The notes under the pieces are model-generated. The model was given only the letters and a program-made list of their open reading frames with translations, made no database searches and had not been told where the DNA came from. A stretch of DNA of 64,000 nt from Streptomyces marispadix (GTDB taxonomy: Bacteria > Actinomycetota > Actinomycetes > Streptomycetales > Streptomycetaceae). This document shows positions 1-10,523 of the stretch, in pieces (position 1 is the stretch's first letter; each line of letters opens with the position of its first letter). Made by a program: the position numbers and the translations under genes. The stretch lies in the NCBI RefSeq assembly GCF_022524345.1, contig NZ_JAKWJU010000002.1, positions 3,410,001-3,474,000 on the forward strand. Reading direction: 5' to 3'.

Positions 1-3000
1 TGCGTTCGCCGGTGCCCGTGTCCCACAGCCGTACGGCGTGGTCCTCGCCGACCGTGGCGATCCATCCGCCGTCGGGTGCGACGGCCAGCCCCGTGACACG
101 GTCCGCGGAGCGGATGAAGACACGCGACTGCCCGGTGGCGCTGTTCCAGAGCCTGACGGTCCGGTCGTAGCTGCCCGTCGCGATCCATTCGCCGTCCGGT
201 GAGATCGCCAGGCCGGTGATGTGGTCGGTGTGCCCGGCCAGTGTCCGCAGATGACGTCCGGTCTCCGGATCCCACAGCTTTACGGTGCGGTTGGCGCCCG
301 CGACAGCGAGCCACTCGCCGCCGGGCGCCACGGCCATGCCCGTGATGCGTTCGGTGTGGCCGGTGAGGGCGCGGATGTGGTCGCCGCTCGCGGTGTCCCA
401 CAGGCGTACGGCCAGTTCGATGTCGGCGGTCGCCAGCCAGTCCCCGCAGGGCGACACGGCGAGCGCGGTGATGCGGTCGCCGCTTCCCGGAAGGGCGCGC
501 AGATGCCGCCCGTCGACGGTGTCCCACAGCCGTACGGCATTGTCCTCGTCGGATGTGGCGAGCCATTCGCCGCCGGGGGAGACGGCCAGGCCCGACACTC
601 GGCGATTGTGCATGGTGAGCGTCTGGCGCCGATGACCGGCGCCGGCGTTCCACACGCGGACCGTGCGGTCGGCGCCCGTCGTGGCGAGCCAGCTCCCGTC
701 GGGGGAGACGGCGACGCCGGTGACGGTGTCGGTGTGCCCGGTGAGGGTGCGGGTCTCCTGGCCGGTGCGCAGGTCCCAGATGCGCGCGGTGTGGTCCTGG
801 CCGGTGCTGGCGAGCCAGCTTCCGCCGGGCGCGGCGGCCAGGCCGGTGACGGCGGCGGTGTGGCCGGTCAGCGTCCGCTCGTAACGACCGGTGCCGGCGT
901 CCCAGATCTGCACGATGCGGTCCTCCCCCGCGCTGACCAGGCGGTTGCCGTCCGGGGAGGCGGCCAGCGCGGTGACCGTGGCGTTGTGGCCGGTCAGGGT
1001 GCGCCGGCAGCGTCCGGAGTCGGCGTCCCACATGCGTACGGTGCGGTCCGCGCTCGCGGAGGCGATCCAGTCGCCGCCGGGTGAGACCACGACGGAGGTG
1101 ACGGTGTCCGAATGTCCGCCCAGCGTACGGAAGTTGCGCCCGGTGCGTACGTTCCACAGCTTGACCGTGTGGTCTTCGCCTGCCGTTGCGAACCATGTGC
1201 CGCCCGGCGCGACGGCGACCGACGTCACGGTGTCGGTGTGCCCGGTGAGGGTGCCGGTCTCCTCGCCGGTGCGGGCGTCCCACAGCCTTACGGTGTCGTC
1301 CCAGCTCGTGCTGGCGATCCACTCGCCGTCGGGCGAGACCGCGACGGACGTGACGATGTTCGTGTGCCCGGTGAGGGTGCGCAACTCCTCGCCGGTGCGG
1401 GCGTCCCACATGCGTACGGTCCCGTCCCAGCCGGCGCTGACGAGCCATGTGCCGTCGGGGGCCACGACCACCGAGGCGACGCGTCCGGTGTGCCCGGTCA
1501 GGGTGCGCTTGAGGCTGTCGCCGAGGAGGTCGGGAAGGGGCCAGCGGCCCATCAGGTGCGGCTCCCGCAGTTCCGAACGGCGCCTGGTCACCTGCCCCTG
1601 CCAGCACGGCTCGTGGAGGATGCGGCTGTGCAGCACGGAGGCGAGGGAGTGCCGCGGCCGCGTGGGCGCCAGCAGATGGGCGGCCCTCGCCAGGGCACCG
1701 GCCCTCGCCGAAGCGCGTTCGGTGGGGATCAGGCTGAGGTCGGCGTAGGGGGCGCTCGGACCGTTCTGCGCCAGCCGCGACTCGACCCAGCGCAGGTCGC
1801 CCGCCGTCGCCTCGGCCTGCTCGGGGCGGCCCGACTCCAGGAGATGAGCGATCAAGTGGCGGCTGATGTAGGGGTCGTCGGCCAGCCACCAGGCGGTGCC
1901 GGGGCCGGGCTCCTCCGCGGTGAGCGGTTCCGCGGCGGGCAGACCCGCGGCGACGGCGTCGAGCAGTGAGGTGTTGAGCCGGGCCAGGTTCTCCGCGCCC
2001 CACTCGCCGCGCAGATAGTCGCGTACGACGTCGTGGAGGGTGAGGGTGCCCGCGGACGGACGCAGCACGACGAGTGAGAGATCGGCCATGTCGTGGCAGA
2101 GGCGGCGGCCGTCGAGGGGCGCCAGACCGGCCGTCTCCTGCCACAGGCGGGTCACGAGGGCCACGGGGACGTGCTCGTCCTCGGCGAAGACGCCGAGTTC
2201 ACGGAAGCGGGCGGCTCCGTCGCCGGGCAGCAGCCGGACGCTGGCCTCGATGGTGGACCGTACGGCCCGCGGGTGGGGCTCGCCGCCTTCGCCGGGCGCA
2301 CTGCCGTCACGGGGCGGCGGGTCGACGGCGGCGGGGCCCTCGGCGTGGAGCCTCCCGAGGACCTCGGCGGCCGAAGTGGCCGGTGTGGCGCCCATTTCGA
2401 GGTCGGCGGCGAGAATCCGGTTGGTCAGACGCAGCAGCAGAGGCCAGTCGCCGCACGCGCGGAGCAGCCGGTCCGCCACGTCGGAGGGCAGCGAGGGAAG
2501 GTCCCACATCAGCACCCTTCGCGCCTGACGCGGTGTCATGCGGTCGACTCTTACGCGTATCGCGTCCTCGGGCAGCGACGAGGGGACCCGGGTGGTCACC
2601 AGGCGTGCGCAGTGCCTGCCGCCGTGGAGGAAGGGCCGAAGCTGCGCCGGGTCCCATACGTCGTCGATCACCAGCAGCGTCGGAGGGCGGCGGCTGAGCA
2701 GGCGGCCCAGGTGGCGGCCCGCGAGCTGCGGGTCCTCGAACGTGGTGGTGTCGCCGGTCACCAGGCATGCGACCTCGTTGACCTTGGCGGCGACGGCGGC
2801 GCTGCCGCGTATGTCACGGCCCATCGTGAACGGATAGATGCCGCCCCTGAAGTGCTTGCGCACCGCCGGGCTGGCGCACACGACTTCGGCGAGCGTCGTC
2901 TTGCCGAAGCCTCCGGGGCCGTGGAGTCCGACGTCGGTGCCGTTGGCGGCGGACCCGCCGGAGGGGCGGCGCAGCAGCGCCCTTACGACCTCGTCGGCTT

Positions 3001-3247
3001 CGGCCGGCCGCTCGACGACCCATGCCCCGCCTGTGTCCAGGGGCGGCGGATCGAGCGAAGGGGGCCTGGTCGCCCAGGTGCTGCCCCAGGTCAGGGCGAG
3101 GGCGGCGAGCACCGCACCCGCGCCTGTGCCGGTGCCGACGCGGGTCTCCTGGTTCCAGGGCAGCATTTCGTCGCTCAGCCATACGGAGAGCGCGAACGTC
3201 GTCAGTGACAGCACCGTCAGCGCCAGCCACCGCTGCCAGCGACCCAT
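1..3247 (-). CDS. Membrane-anchored NB-ARC ATPase with WD40 repeats (STAND type), 3' end off window
   Basis: The reading frame is open from an ATG at 3247 to the window edge (about 1082 residues seen). Residues 7-23 and about 40-58 are hydrophobic and look like two membrane helices. An NB-ARC P-loop ATPase follows: Walker A GPGGFGKTT at 110-118 and Walker B LLVIDDVW at 191-198. From about residue 580 on there are at least 12 WD40 units of 42 residues, each ending in a LWD-like motif (DNA period 126 bp, positions 1-1510). The layout is that of STAND regulators, in which a repeat propeller senses a ligand and the NB-ARC module oligomerises. No effector domain is visible in the seen part. Short hydrophobic N-terminus means the ATPase is probably held at the inner face of the membrane. 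Function is not known. Confidence 0.85.
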   Translation of the reverse strand, partial: MGRWQRWLALTVLSLTTFALSVWLSDEMLPWNQETRVGTGTGAGAVLAALALTWGSTWATRPPSLDPPPLDTGGAWVVERPAEADEVVRALLRRPSGGSAANGTDVGLHGPGGFGKTTLAEVVCASPAVRKHFRGGIYPFTMGRDIRGSAAVAAKVNEVACLVTGDTTTFEDPQLAGRHLGRLLSRRPPTLLVIDDVWDPAQLRPFLHGGRHCARLVTTRVPSSLPEDAIRVRVDRMTPRQARRVLMWDLPSLPSDVADRLLRACGDWPLLLRLTNRILAADLEMGATPATSAAEVLGRLHAEGPAAVDPPPRDGSAPGEGGEPHPRAVRSTIEASVRLLPGDGAARFRELGVFAEDEHVPVALVTRLWQETAGLAPLDGRRLCHDMADLSLVVLRPSAGTLTLHDVVRDYLRGEWGAENLARLNTSLLDAVAAGLPAAEPLTAEEPGPGTAWWLADDPYISRHLIAHLLESGRPEQAEATAGDLRWVESRLAQNGPSAPYADLSLIPTERASARAGALARAAHLLAPTRPRHSLASVLHSRILHEPCWQGQVTRRRSELREPHLMGRWPLPDLLGDSLKRTLTGHTGRVASVVVAPDGTWLVSAGWDGTVRMWDARTGEELRTLTGHTNIVTSVAVSPDGEWIASTSWDDTVRLWDARTGEETGTLTGHTDTVTSVAVAPGGTWFATAGEDHTVKLWNVRTGRNFRTLGGHSDTVTSVVVSPGGDWIASASADRTVRMWDADSGRCRRTLTGHNATVTALAASPDGNRLVSAGEDRIVQIWDAGTGRYERTLTGHTAAVTGLAAAPGGSWLASTGQDHTARIWDLRTGQETRTLTGHTDTVTGVAVSPDGSWLATTGADRTVRVWNAGAGHRRQTLTMHNRRVSGLAVSPGGEWLATSDEDNAVRLWDTVDGRHLRALPGSGDRITALAVSPCGDWLATADIELAVRLWDTASGDHIRALTGHTERITGMAVAPGGEWLAVAGANRTVKLWDPETGRHLRTLAGHTDHITGLAISPDGEWIATGSYDRTVRLWNSATGQSRVFIRSADRVTGLAVAPDGGWIATVGEDHAVRLWDTGTGER

Positions 3248-3977
3248 CTCCCCAACCCCCATAAGCCGTAAGGGCGGTCATGGTGCCACCGCACGGCGCG
3301 CACCATCCGATATCCGGTCAACATCAACTCCCGGGCGCGGCCGCGGTCCCGTCTGACCGGTCGTTCGGCTACCGAGACGTACGAATGTGCAGGAGATGTG
3401 CGCACTGTCCGGTTCTGCCGCCTCGGTGACCGCAGGGCGGTGCGGGGTGGCCCTGTCTTTCCCTGCCGCCTCTTGTCCGCGAATGAGAGCGGAGTGTCTG
3501 ATTCCGGTCGTGCACGCCCTGTCGGGCTCCGGGTGGAGCGGTGAGGGCGGCGCGATGTGGACATGACCGGCCGTCATGACCGTCGGCGGTCTACGGCAAT
3601 GGAACGGCTCCGGCCGAGGGGGCTTGAAAACAGCGCTTACATCACGGTCGTCAACGCGCTCGTCAACACCCTTGTCAATGTGGGCGTCACCGCGGTGTGA
3701 AGCGCCGTCACCTGCCGGGGCGGCGGACCGAAGGTGGCCGACCCCCGGGCGCCGACGCCGGCAACAGTGGAAACCCCCGTCACCACGGCATCAACAGCCC
3801 TTTAAACGCGCTCAGTTGCGTTTTTGTCCATTCTGTCCCCCGGCGCACTCCAGGCTCGTATGACTCAGATGTACCCGAAGGCATGGTTTCCCCAACTCCG
3901 TGTGGAAGTCACCCACTTCGCCCATGGAGGCTAGGAGAAGCCATAAGGCGAACATCCTCTATACGAAGGAGCACATC
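3248..3977. other. 730-bp intergenic region between divergent NB-ARC and chaplin genes
   Basis: No convincing gene. It must hold the promoters of both flanking genes. One short frame stands out: ATG 3599 to TGA 3700 (33 codons), whose last two thirds read as alternating hydrophobic and Asn residues (for example ITVVNALVNTLVNVGVTAV). No ribosome binding site precedes it, so it is not called as a gene; it could be the remnant of a secreted protein. The stretch 3760-3900 is less GC-rich than its surroundings. Confidence 0.4.
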
Positions 3978-4217
3978 ATGCGAGTACGTAACGTTCTGGT
4001 CGCCACCGCATTTGCCGCTGCCGCCGTCGTCGGAGGGGCCGGTGCCGCTGCCGCGGACAGCCCCATTGCCACGGGCTCCGCCAACCAGCCCTCGGGCGTC
4101 CTCTCCGGCAACGTTGTCCAGGTCCCGATCAACGCGCCCATCAACGCGTGCGGCAACACCGCCGACGTCATCGGCGTTCAGAACCCGGCCGTCGGCAACG
4201 CCTGCCAGGCCCGCTGA
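3978..4217 (+). CDS. Short chaplin (secreted hydrophobic surface protein)
   Basis: A 79-residue protein made of a signal peptide (about residues 1-27, ending AAAADS) and one chaplin domain with the typical order SGVLSGNVVQVP, a CGNT box, a GVQNPAVGN box and a second Cys near the C-terminus. Chaplins self-assemble into amyloid-like films on aerial hyphae and spores and lower surface tension; the two cysteines form the usual intramolecular bridge. The ATG at 3978 was chosen because AAGGAG lies 7 bases upstream; the frame also opens earlier at 3900 but that part has no RBS and atypical composition. No sortase motif, so it is a short-type chaplin. It stands alone, with no rodlin or second chaplin next to it. 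Confidence 0.88.
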   Translation: MRVRNVLVATAFAAAAVVGGAGAAAADSPIATGSANQPSGVLSGNVVQVPINAPINACGNTADVIGVQNPAVGNACQAR

Positions 4218-4392
4218 GCGAGCGGGACGATCCGCACCCCGTCCGGCGAGGGCGTAGGCAAGCGGGCCGCGGCGGGGACGGACGGTCCCGGTGTTGTGAA
4301 CACCCCGCCGTCATGAGGTGAGTACCGACGAGCAGGGGGCCGCCGGGCGGCGATCCGGGGATGCGGGAAGCCCCGGTTCGGCGAACGGGACA

Positions 4393-4493
4393 GGCCCCCT
4401 GCTCACTCGCCGTGTGACGGCCCCTTGCTCACTCGCCGTGGGGCCCCTTGCACACTCGCCGTGTGACGGCCCCTTGCTCACTCGCCGTGGGAC
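4393..4493. repeat. Four tandem 22-26 bp repeats upstream of the DUF1707 gene
   Basis: Units at 4393-4418, 4419-4440, 4442-4467 and 4468-4493 share the core GGCCCCTTGCTCACTCGCCG and differ by single bases and a short deletion. They end 17 bases before the -10 box of the following gene and so cover its -35 region. They do not encode a peptide in any continuous frame. Confidence 0.85.
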
Positions 4494-4510
4494 GGCCCCC
4501 GGAGCGGCAC

Positions 4511-4516
4511 TAGAGT
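4511..4516 (+). promoter_or_regulatory. -10 box of leaderless DUF1707 transcript
   Basis: TAGAGT ends 6 bases before the GTG start at 4523. No Shine-Dalgarno sequence lies between them, which fits the common leaderless arrangement of actinobacteria. The -35 position falls in the tandem repeats and matches the consensus poorly. Confidence 0.5.
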
Positions 4517-4522
4517 GCGACG

Positions 4523-5065
4523 GTGACCTCCTTGCCGGAAGAGCCGTCGCCCCTCGTCGGCGAAGACGACCGCGAAGCTGCCGTGCGGCGCTTGCGGGAG
4601 GCGTACGCCGAAGGGCACATGTCCCACGAGGAGCTGGACGGACTCCTCCAGCGGGTGCTGACAGTCAGCACGTACGGCGAACTCGCGACCGCCATGGCCT
4701 CGCTCCCCGGGGAGAAGCCGGGCACCAGCTCCACGATCGCCGCCTTCGGCGGGCGCATCCGGCGACGCGGCGCGTGGCGGGTACCGCGGAACCTCAAGGT
4801 GGAGTCCGCATTCGGAAGAGTCCACCTGGACCTGTCGCGGGCGGTCGTCGAACATCCGGTGATCGACATCGAGTTGCAGCTCGGCACCGGCAGAGCGCTG
4901 ATCACGGTCCCGCGCGACGCGACCGTCGACCTCGACGGCCTGCGCACCATGTGGAAGGACTCGCTCTACAAGACCCCGCGCAGCGCCCGCTCCGGCGGAC
5001 CGACCATAAGGATCTCCGGGGCGATGGGCTTCGGACGCCTGAAGATCCGCCACGCACGGCGCTGA
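4523..5065 (+). CDS. DUF1707 (SHOCT-like) domain protein
   Basis: A 180-residue soluble protein. Residues about 12-65 form a DUF1707 domain (GEDDREAAVRRLREAYAEGH then a helix with HEELDGLL), a short SHOCT-like two-helix module common in Streptomyces. The C-terminal half (about 75-180) resembles the beta-rich LiaF-like domain found after it in many family members. No membrane segment or signal peptide is seen. The GTG at 4523 is chosen because the reading frame has a -10 box just upstream and no RBS. The next gene, thiC, converges on it. Biological role unknown; related domains are linked to envelope stress regulators, which is only a hint here. Confidence 0.8.
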   Translation: MTSLPEEPSPLVGEDDREAAVRRLREAYAEGHMSHEELDGLLQRVLTVSTYGELATAMASLPGEKPGTSSTIAAFGGRIRRRGAWRVPRNLKVESAFGRVHLDLSRAVVEHPVIDIELQLGTGRALITVPRDATVDLDGLRTMWKDSLYKTPRSARSGGPTIRISGAMGFGRLKIRHARR

Positions 5066-5229
5066 GGACCGGGCCCCGGTACGGGACGACGGTCACCGGC
5101 GACGCGGGAACCCGCCTGAGTACCGCCGGTGAGTGGCGAGTCGAGGGCGCCCGAAGCGGGACGCGCGCCGGTGAGCCGCTCGGGATACGAGCGGCCACAG
5201 CGTGAGCGGCCGACCGGCCGATGCGGCAA

Positions 5230-5268
5230 GGGCCGGCGCCGAACGGGACACCCGCCCGGCGCCGGCCC
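5230..5268. terminator. Hairpin between convergent DUF1707 and thiC genes
   Basis: Perfect 12-bp inverted repeat (GGGCCGGCGCCG at 5230-5241 and its complement at 5257-5268) with a 15-nt loop, 55 bp past the thiC stop. There is no long T run, as usual in high-GC genomes. It could stop transcription in both directions. Confidence 0.6.
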
Positions 5269-5322
5269 CTCGATTTGCGCCGGCCCTTCGCTCTTCGGTG
5301 CTCCTCCCGGCACCTCCTCCGG

Positions 5323-7280
<1,958 letters not shown>

Positions 7281-7301
7281 GCGATGTGCAATGGTCCCAC
7301 C

Positions 7302-7329
7302 ACGCTAGTGGTATGACGCACGTGATGAA
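7302..7329 (-). promoter_or_regulatory. Candidate thiC promoter
   Basis: On the minus strand a TAGCGT -10 box (7302-7307) stands 16 bp from a weak TTCATC -35 box (7324-7329), some 25 bp before the riboswitch aptamer. Only the -10 box matches well. Confidence 0.4.
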
Positions 7330-7660
7330 CAGGGCGCCCCGGGGCCGGGGCTTTGCAATGATCGGGTCGTGACCCCCGATCCCCGGTCCCGCTCGTACCG
7401 GCAAGCGCAAGGACCTTCCGAACCCGTCCCGGTTCCGGTGCCGGGACAGCAGCGCGACCGCCGGCGGCCCGACTGCCGCCGACAGCCAGGCAGTTGGTGC
7501 CTACGGCCGGCAGCCCGGTCAGGGTCAAGGGCATGCGCAGGGTCCACCCGGGCACGGTTCCGCCCAGCACGGCCACGGCGGTCACGGCCACGGCGAACAC
7601 GGCCACGGCGCACACGGTCAAGGGCATGGGCACAGCCACAGCCATGGACCGCCCGCTCCC

Positions 7661-9028
7661 GTGTCGCGGCATCTGCGCAAGGTCATCGCCGCCGTGCTGA
7701 TTCCTTTCGCCGTCGCGGTCGTCGCGGGTCTCGCGCTGCTGTGGCCCGGCGGCGTACCGGAGAAAGGCGGCTCCACCGGTGTCGGCTTCGACCGGCCGAC
7801 GCTTCCGGCGCGTGTGACGGCGGTACGGGTCGTCGACTGCAAGGACGTCAACGCGCAGAACTCCGCGCCGCAGCCCGGCCAGTCCGGCGGGGCGGCGGGC
7901 AGCCAGGGCGCCGGCGGCCAGGGCGGGGCGGCCGGGGCGGGCGGCACCTGCAAGAAGGCGACCGTCGAGGTCGCTGCCGGCAAGGACAAGGGCACCGAGT
8001 TCACCGAGGTCGTCACCCCTGACGCCACCCGCACCTACTCGGCCGGGCAGGACGTCGTCGTCGCGTACGCCGCGAACGCGCCGCGCGAACTGCGCTACAG
8101 CGTCATCGACGTCGACCGCGACCTGCCGATGGTGCTGCTGGCGGGCGTCTTCGCGCTCTTCGTGGTGCTGGTCGGACGGATGCGCGGAGTGCTCGCCCTG
8201 GTGGGCCTCGCGGTGAGTTTCGCCGTGCTGAGCCTGTTCATCCTGCCCGCGATACTTCAGGGTTCGAATCCGCTGGTCGTCGCCGTCGTCGGGGGCAGCG
8301 CGATCATGCTCGCGACGCTGTATCTCTGCCATGGGCTGTCGGCCCGTACATCGGTGGCCGTGCTGGGCACGCTGATATCGCTGCTGCTGATCGGGGTGCT
8401 CGGTTCGCTGTTCATCGGCTGGGCCCGGCTCACGGGGAACACCGACGACCAGACCGGCCTGGTGCACGGCCTGTTCCCCGACATCGGCATTCAGGGCCTG
8501 CTGCTGGCCGGGGTGCTCATCGGCTCGCTCGGCGTGCTCGACGACGTCACCGTCACCCAGACCTCGGCGGTGTGGGAGCTGAAGGAGGCCGATCCCGGCG
8601 CCGGTTGGCGGAAGCTGTACAGCGCGGCGATGCGCATCGGCCGCGACCACATCGCCTCGGTGGTCAACACGCTGGTGCTCGCGTACGCCGGTGCCGCGCT
8701 GCCGCTGATGCTGCTGTTCTCCATCGCGCGCAGCGGCGTGACGACGGTCGCGACGAGCGAGGTCGTGGCGGAGGAGATCGTGCGTACGCTGGTCGGCTCG
8801 ATCGGGCTCGTCGCCTCGGTGCCGGTGACGACGCTGCTGGCTGCGCTGGTGGTCTCGTCGGACCGGGGCCGCGCCGTCGCTTCCTCTCTTCAGGCGGCCC
8901 AGGCGGGCGCAGCCGGTACGGCCGCCGCCACCGGTGGCCAGGGGCGACCCGCACGCGCGGACGCTCCGCAGCGTACGGACGCCGAAGTCACCACTCGTCG
9001 CGGCGGGAAGAGGAGGAAGCCGAAGTGA
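7661..9028 (+). CDS. YibE/F family multipass membrane protein (start uncertain)
   Basis: A 455-residue part from GTG 7661 contains one N-terminal membrane helix, an extracytoplasmic Gly/Gln-rich stretch (about residues 65-95), and a block of six or more membrane helices typical of YibE/F proteins, including the conserved GVLDDVTVTQ motif. The family is of unknown function. The frame is open and strongly coding back to 7373 and there encodes a His/Gly-rich tail (HGHG and HSHSHG runs at about 7550-7645), as in Streptomyces homologues, but it contains no ATG, GTG, TTG or CTG codon. A GTG at 7369 lies in another frame. So either a frameshift near 7373-7490 separates the true start from the body, or translation starts at 7661, where no RBS is seen. 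The 3' end overlaps the DUF5326 gene by 41 bp. Confidence 0.8.
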   Translation: MSRHLRKVIAAVLIPFAVAVVAGLALLWPGGVPEKGGSTGVGFDRPTLPARVTAVRVVDCKDVNAQNSAPQPGQSGGAAGSQGAGGQGGAAGAGGTCKKATVEVAAGKDKGTEFTEVVTPDATRTYSAGQDVVVAYAANAPRELRYSVIDVDRDLPMVLLAGVFALFVVLVGRMRGVLALVGLAVSFAVLSLFILPAILQGSNPLVVAVVGGSAIMLATLYLCHGLSARTSVAVLGTLISLLLIGVLGSLFIGWARLTGNTDDQTGLVHGLFPDIGIQGLLLAGVLIGSLGVLDDVTVTQTSAVWELKEADPGAGWRKLYSAAMRIGRDHIASVVNTLVLAYAGAALPLMLLFSIARSGVTTVATSEVVAEEIVRTLVGSIGLVASVPVTTLLAALVVSSDRGRAVASSLQAAQAGAAGTAAATGGQGRPARADAPQRTDAEVTTRRGGKRRKPK

Positions 9029-9212
9029 AGTGGCGCACCACGTAGATGAGTCCGCCGACGAGCGCCGCGAAGATCAGCACCTTGAACAGCAGCCCGATCA
9101 GGAAGCCGACGACGCTGGCGATCAGACCGCCGAACACGACGACTGCGATGACCGGGATCGCGACCCACTTCACCCACCACGGCAGGCTTCTCAAGATCCC
9201 TTTGGCGTCCAT
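8988..9212 (-). CDS. DUF5326 family small membrane protein
   Basis: A 74-residue protein with an N-terminal MDAKGILRSLPWWVKW segment and two close hydrophobic helices (about residues 16-36 and 38-60), then a Ser-rich basic tail. This matches the actinobacterial DUF5326 family, small inner-membrane proteins with no known function. The ATG at 9212 is preferred over the longer upstream frame because the upstream codons look antisense-like. Its 3' end overlaps the end of the convergent YibE/F gene. Confidence 0.75.
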   Translation of the reverse strand: MDAKGILRSLPWWVKWVAIPVIAVVVFGGLIASVVGFLIGLLFKVLIFAALVGGLIYVVRHFTSASSSSRRDEW

Positions 9213-9483
9213 CTCTCTGGCTCCTGTCGGCCGGGCCGGTCCCGCTCGTGGCGAACCGGTCGATACGGGCTGCTGTGCGGCGGCCGCAGTGTCGCGCCGC
9301 CGCCTCTCACCCCCGATGCTAGAGCGCCGCGGACGGAGCCGGGAGGGCCGCGGACCCCGGCCGTCCCCTGAACCGTCCCCCATCGAACCCTGAGCCGGGC
9401 GTCCTCCCCGGCCCGGGGTACGGGGTCCGGCCTGCCGCTTCCGCTTCGCGGAGACGGCCCGGCTCGCGGGCCCGGCCGCGCGG

Positions 9484-9801
9484 TCAGCTCTCAGGCGGCG
9501 CGAAGACGACCATGACCCGCAGGTCCTCCGCGATGTGGTGGAACTTGTGCGGCACGCCCGCCGGTACGTAGACGACGCTGCCACGTGCCACCGCCGTCGT
9601 CTCGTCCCCCACGGTGATCGCGCCGCGTCCGCTGACGACGAAGTAGATCTCGTCCTGTTTGTGCGGCTGCTGCGGATCTGTCTGGCCCCGGTCCAGGGCG
9701 TAGAGCCCGGCGGACATGTGGCGCTCCCGCAGGAACTGGAGATACGCGCCGTCGTGCGCGGCCCGCTGGGCTTCCAGCTCCTCCAGCCGGAACTCCTTCA
9801 T
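9484..9801 (-). CDS. Cupin-domain protein
   Basis: A 105-residue single-domain cupin. The two cupin motifs are recognisable: motif 1 around QPHKQDEIYFVVSGRG and motif 2 around GSVVYVPAGVPHKFH, with His, Glu and the last His as likely metal ligands. Such small cupins bind a metal and may act as dioxygenases, isomerases or sensors; the substrate cannot be told. The ATG at 9801 has AAGGGG about 11 bases upstream; a GTG four codons earlier would overlap that site. It is flanked by a holin-like gene in the opposite direction. Confidence 0.85.
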   Translation of the reverse strand: MKEFRLEELEAQRAAHDGAYLQFLRERHMSAGLYALDRGQTDPQQPHKQDEIYFVVSGRGAITVGDETTAVARGSVVYVPAGVPHKFHHIAEDLRVMVVFAPPES

Positions 9802-9851
9802 CTGCCCGCCCACCCCTTGTCCTTGTCGTCCGTTCGTCCTGCCGGTGCTGC

Positions 9852-9882
9852 CCGGAACTCCCGGAACTCCCGGAACTCCCGG
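9852..9882. repeat. 9-bp tandem repeat CCGGAACTC (three copies plus a partial)
   Basis: Direct copies at 9852-9860, 9861-9869 and 9870-9878 in the spacer between the cupin and the holin-like gene. Probably a slipped-strand microsatellite. Confidence 0.8.
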
Positions 9883-10066
9883 GGTTCCAGGTCCTGCTGG
9901 TACCGCCGGTGTTCCGACCGCGCCGCCCGTGCCGCTCGTACTGCCGTGCCCGCGGGGCCAGTTCGCGGCCCGGCCGCGTGCACCGCCGCACGCCGTCGCC
10001 CCCGTCGCCTCGGCGGCTTCTCCGGTCTCGTGTGACCCGGGCCTCCGGCTCTGTCACGATCACACT

Positions 10067-10444
10067 ATGACCAATTTCCTCATCAAGACGCTGGCGAACG
10101 CAGCCGCCCTCGCGGTGGCGACCTGGCTGGTGTCCGGCATCGAACTCACCGGTGCGGACACCGGATCGAAGACGGTCACGCTGGTGATCGTGGCGTTGAT
10201 CTTCGGGGTCGTGAACTTCGTGGTCAAGCCGCTGCTGAAGTTCATCTCGCTGCCGCTGATGGTCCTCACCCTCGGCCTGTTCACGCTGGTGATCAACGCG
10301 CTGATGCTGATGCTCACTTCGTGGGTGGCCGACAATCTCGACGTGAGCTTCCATGTGGACGGCTTCGGTACGGCCTTCCTCGGCGGCCTGATCATCTCGA
10401 TCGTGGCGTGGGCGCTGCACATGGTCCTCCCCGACCGGGACTGA
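10067..10444 (+). CDS. Four-TM phage-holin-family protein (PF04020-like)
   Basis: A 125-residue protein with four hydrophobic helices (about 5-25, 33-53, 58-82 and 95-118) and the family boxes VNFVVKPLLKFISLPL and LGLFTLVINALMLML. It belongs to the superfamily IV holin-like proteins of Actinobacteria, which are chromosomal and not linked to phage genes here. Function unknown. The ATG at 10067 follows a CACGAT box by 6 bases, so the message may be leaderless; no RBS is visible. Confidence 0.85.
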   Translation: MTNFLIKTLANAAALAVATWLVSGIELTGADTGSKTVTLVIVALIFGVVNFVVKPLLKFISLPLMVLTLGLFTLVINALMLMLTSWVADNLDVSFHVDGFGTAFLGGLIISIVAWALHMVLPDRD

Positions 10445-10523
10445 CGTATCACCGGTGACCGGCCGCGACGGGCCGACACCGGCACACCGCCACGAGCACG
10501 GACCGAGCGAGCACGGAGTGCGT

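Noticed and set aside
1..1510. Regular 126-bp repeat that might look like a CRISPR or satellite array
   Set aside because: The repeats are coding: each gives one 42-residue WD40 unit on the minus strand in the frame of the NB-ARC protein.
10067..10444. Prophage remnant because of the holin-like protein
   Set aside because: No other phage gene nearby; this four-TM family is a normal chromosomal gene in actinobacteria.
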